In this document: positions 5,780 to 6,741 of the stretch, one piece after another
Position numbering within the stretch: the first letter of the stretch is position 1
How the letters are laid out: every line of letters starts with the position of its first letter
Source of the DNA: Woeseiaceae bacterium
Lineage (GTDB): Bacteria; Pseudomonadota; Gammaproteobacteria; Steroidobacterales; Woeseiaceae
Direction: 5' to 3'
Length of the DNA: 6,741 nt
NCBI GenBank assembly: GCA_002728725.1
Contig: PBVS01000094.1
Span: forward strand, 1 to 6,741
Translations under genes and position numbers: made by a program
The notes under the pieces: model-generated
Database searches by the model: none
The model's input: the letters and a program-made list of their open reading frames with translations, nothing else
Told to the model about the DNA's origin: nothing

Positions 5780-6597
5780 AAACTGTATCCGAATTCTTCA
5801 GCGAAAGGTTAAATGTTATTGGGGCTTGGCTTCTTGCTTTACTTTGGGTCACACCATTATTGTATGCGATTTGGGCAGCAATTCATCCAATAGAATATGA
5901 AGCTAACTTTGATATTTTTGCCCCATTAACAACATATAATTTTACTAATGCTTGGTCACAGGCTCCCTTTGCAAGATATTTAATTAATACTGTTATGATG
6001 ACAACCATGATTGTAATTTCGCAGTTTATATTATGTACTTTTGTAGCTTTTGCATTTGCGCGCTTTGAATTTCCATTTAAAAATATTTTATTTGCATTGG
6101 TGCTTCTGCAACTTCTCATAATGCCCGATATACTCATTGTAGAAAATTATAAGACTATTCGTTTTTTAGGCATTATGGACACAATATTAGCCATTGGCTT
6201 GCCTTACATGGCTTCTGGATTTGGTATATTTTTATTGCGTCAAACTTTTAAATCGATTCCAAAAGAACTTGATGATGCGGCTAGAATAGATGGGGCAGGG
6301 ATATTAAGAATTATTTGGAATGTGTATGTCCCGCTCTCTATGCCTACTTTTGTGGCATATGGTCTTGTATCTGTTAGTTTTCATTGGAACAATTTTTTAT
6401 GGCCTTTGATTATTACTAATTCGGTAGAAACAAGACCACTTACAGTAGGGTTAAGTATATTTTCTATGTCTGAAGCAGGTGTTGAATGGGCAACAATAAG
6501 CGCTGGCACATTGATGACAACAGCACCATTATTTGTAGCATTTCTAATTTTTCAAAGGCAATTCATAGCCAGCTTCATGACGGCAGGTATTAAATAA
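5776..6597 (+). CDS. ABC transporter permease, UgpE/CUT1 MalG-like family
   Basis: This 273-aa second membrane subunit is partner to the preceding permease. About six helices are visible, near residues 13-36, 70-95, 103-122, 134-155, 190-212 and 243-262. The EAA loop reads ELDDAARIDGAGILRIIW (164-181), with the first E as D167 and the conserved G173 and P186, as commonly seen in MalG/UgpE proteins (E. coli UgpE: ELVEAARIDGA). WNNFLWPLIIT (204-214) corresponds to WNQYLWPLLII in E. coli UgpE (281 aa). The C-terminus, QRQFIASFMTAGIK, has the TAG-K ending common in CUT1 sugar permeases. The ATG overlaps the upstream stop in ATGA, showing translational coupling. The gene normally expected nearby is an ATPase of the UgpC/MsmK type, which is not in the window and may lie beyond the HAD gene. 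Confidence 0.88.
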   Translation: MKTVSEFFSERLNVIGAWLLALLWVTPLLYAIWAAIHPIEYEANFDIFAPLTTYNFTNAWSQAPFARYLINTVMMTTMIVISQFILCTFVAFAFARFEFPFKNILFALVLLQLLIMPDILIVENYKTIRFLGIMDTILAIGLPYMASGFGIFLLRQTFKSIPKELDDAARIDGAGILRIIWNVYVPLSMPTFVAYGLVSVSFHWNNFLWPLIITNSVETRPLTVGLSIFSMSEAGVEWATISAGTLMTTAPLFVAFLIFQRQFIASFMTAGIK

Positions 6598-6599
6598 AA

Positions 6600-6741
6600 A
6601 TGCAACAATCGGACAGCATAATTCTTGATTTAGATGGAACGGTTTATATTGATGATCAAATCATCAATAATTCTGATGCTGAAATTAGAAGATTAGCAAA
6701 GGAAGGTAAATCAATTTATTATTTAACAAATAATGACAGCA
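6600..6741 (+). CDS. HAD-IIA (NagD-like) phosphatase, N-terminal fragment (cut by window edge)
   Basis: A frame open for 47 codons to the end of the window begins MQQSDSIILDLDGTVY. DLDGTVY (10-16) is HAD motif I, with D10 as the nucleophile and D12 as acid/base. YLTNND (41-46) is the motif II region (T43, N44, N45) at the spacing typical of the HAD-IIA group: NagD, p-nitrophenyl phosphatase, phosphoglycolate and glycerol-3-phosphate phosphatases. The ATG lies 2 nt after the permease stop; AGG at 6585-6587 is too weak and distant to be a good Shine-Dalgarno, so coupling is likely. Co-transcription with an organophosphate importer suggests it removes phosphate from the imported or processed monoester (inference). 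The rest of the gene, including the C1 or C2 cap and motifs III and IV, lies outside. Confidence 0.8.
   Translation, partial: MQQSDSIILDLDGTVYIDDQIINNSDAEIRRLAKEGKSIYYLTNNDS

Noticed and set aside
5883..6137. Minus-strand open frame of 84 codons
   Set aside because: Antisense to the UgpE-like permease with no motif or promoter; the permease is clearly the real gene.
1..6741. CRISPR array, tRNA, insertion sequence or attachment site
   Set aside because: No regularly spaced repeats, cloverleaf, transposase motif or terminal inverted repeats were seen on either strand.

Overview
The window is AT-rich (roughly two thirds A+T by eye), uses the standard code with short gaps and overlapping genes, and has Shine-Dalgarno sites and Sec signal peptides. 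This looks like a streamlined, probably marine alphaproteobacterium of the Pelagibacterales/SAR11 or HIMB59 type. The taxon is an inference from style and gene content, not shown by a marker gene.

Layout. Two convergent-looking transport systems are in fact divergent halves of one phosphorus-scavenging locus, arranged around an intergenic region at about 3326-3562. Leftward (minus strand) run a TIM-barrel sugar-phosphate isomerase/epimerase-like gene (2441-3325), a GpdQ-like metallophosphoesterase coupled to it by TAATG (1674-2441), then after 204 nt a clear glycerol-3-phosphate binding protein ugpB (159-1469) and the first 35 codons of its permease ugpA (1-106, cut by the window edge). Rightward (plus strand) run a second, divergent UgpB-like binding protein (3563-4846), two CUT1/Ugp-type permeases (4904-5779 and 5776-6597, ATGA overlap) and the start of a HAD-IIA phosphatase (from 6600, cut by the right edge). 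No ATPase (UgpC) lies in the window for either system.

Regulation. Two sequences have the 7-4-7 direct-repeat architecture of a PhoB box: a near-canonical one at 3456-3473 reading toward the plus-strand operon, and a more degenerate one at 1524-1541 reading toward ugpB. In both operons a GC-containing hairpin sits between the binding-protein gene and the permease genes (121-142 and 4856-4886), a layout that would give more binding protein than permease.

How the genes may work together (inference): under phosphate limitation the two ABC systems import glycerol-3-phosphate and related organophosphates such as glycerophosphodiesters. The cytoplasmic GpdQ-like enzyme would cleave the diesters, the HAD-IIA phosphatase would release phosphate from a monoester, and the isomerase-like protein would process the carbon skeleton or head group. 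The second binding protein lacks the phosphate-contacting arginine and the QVY-acid motif of UgpB, so its ligand is probably not simply glycerol-3-phosphate.
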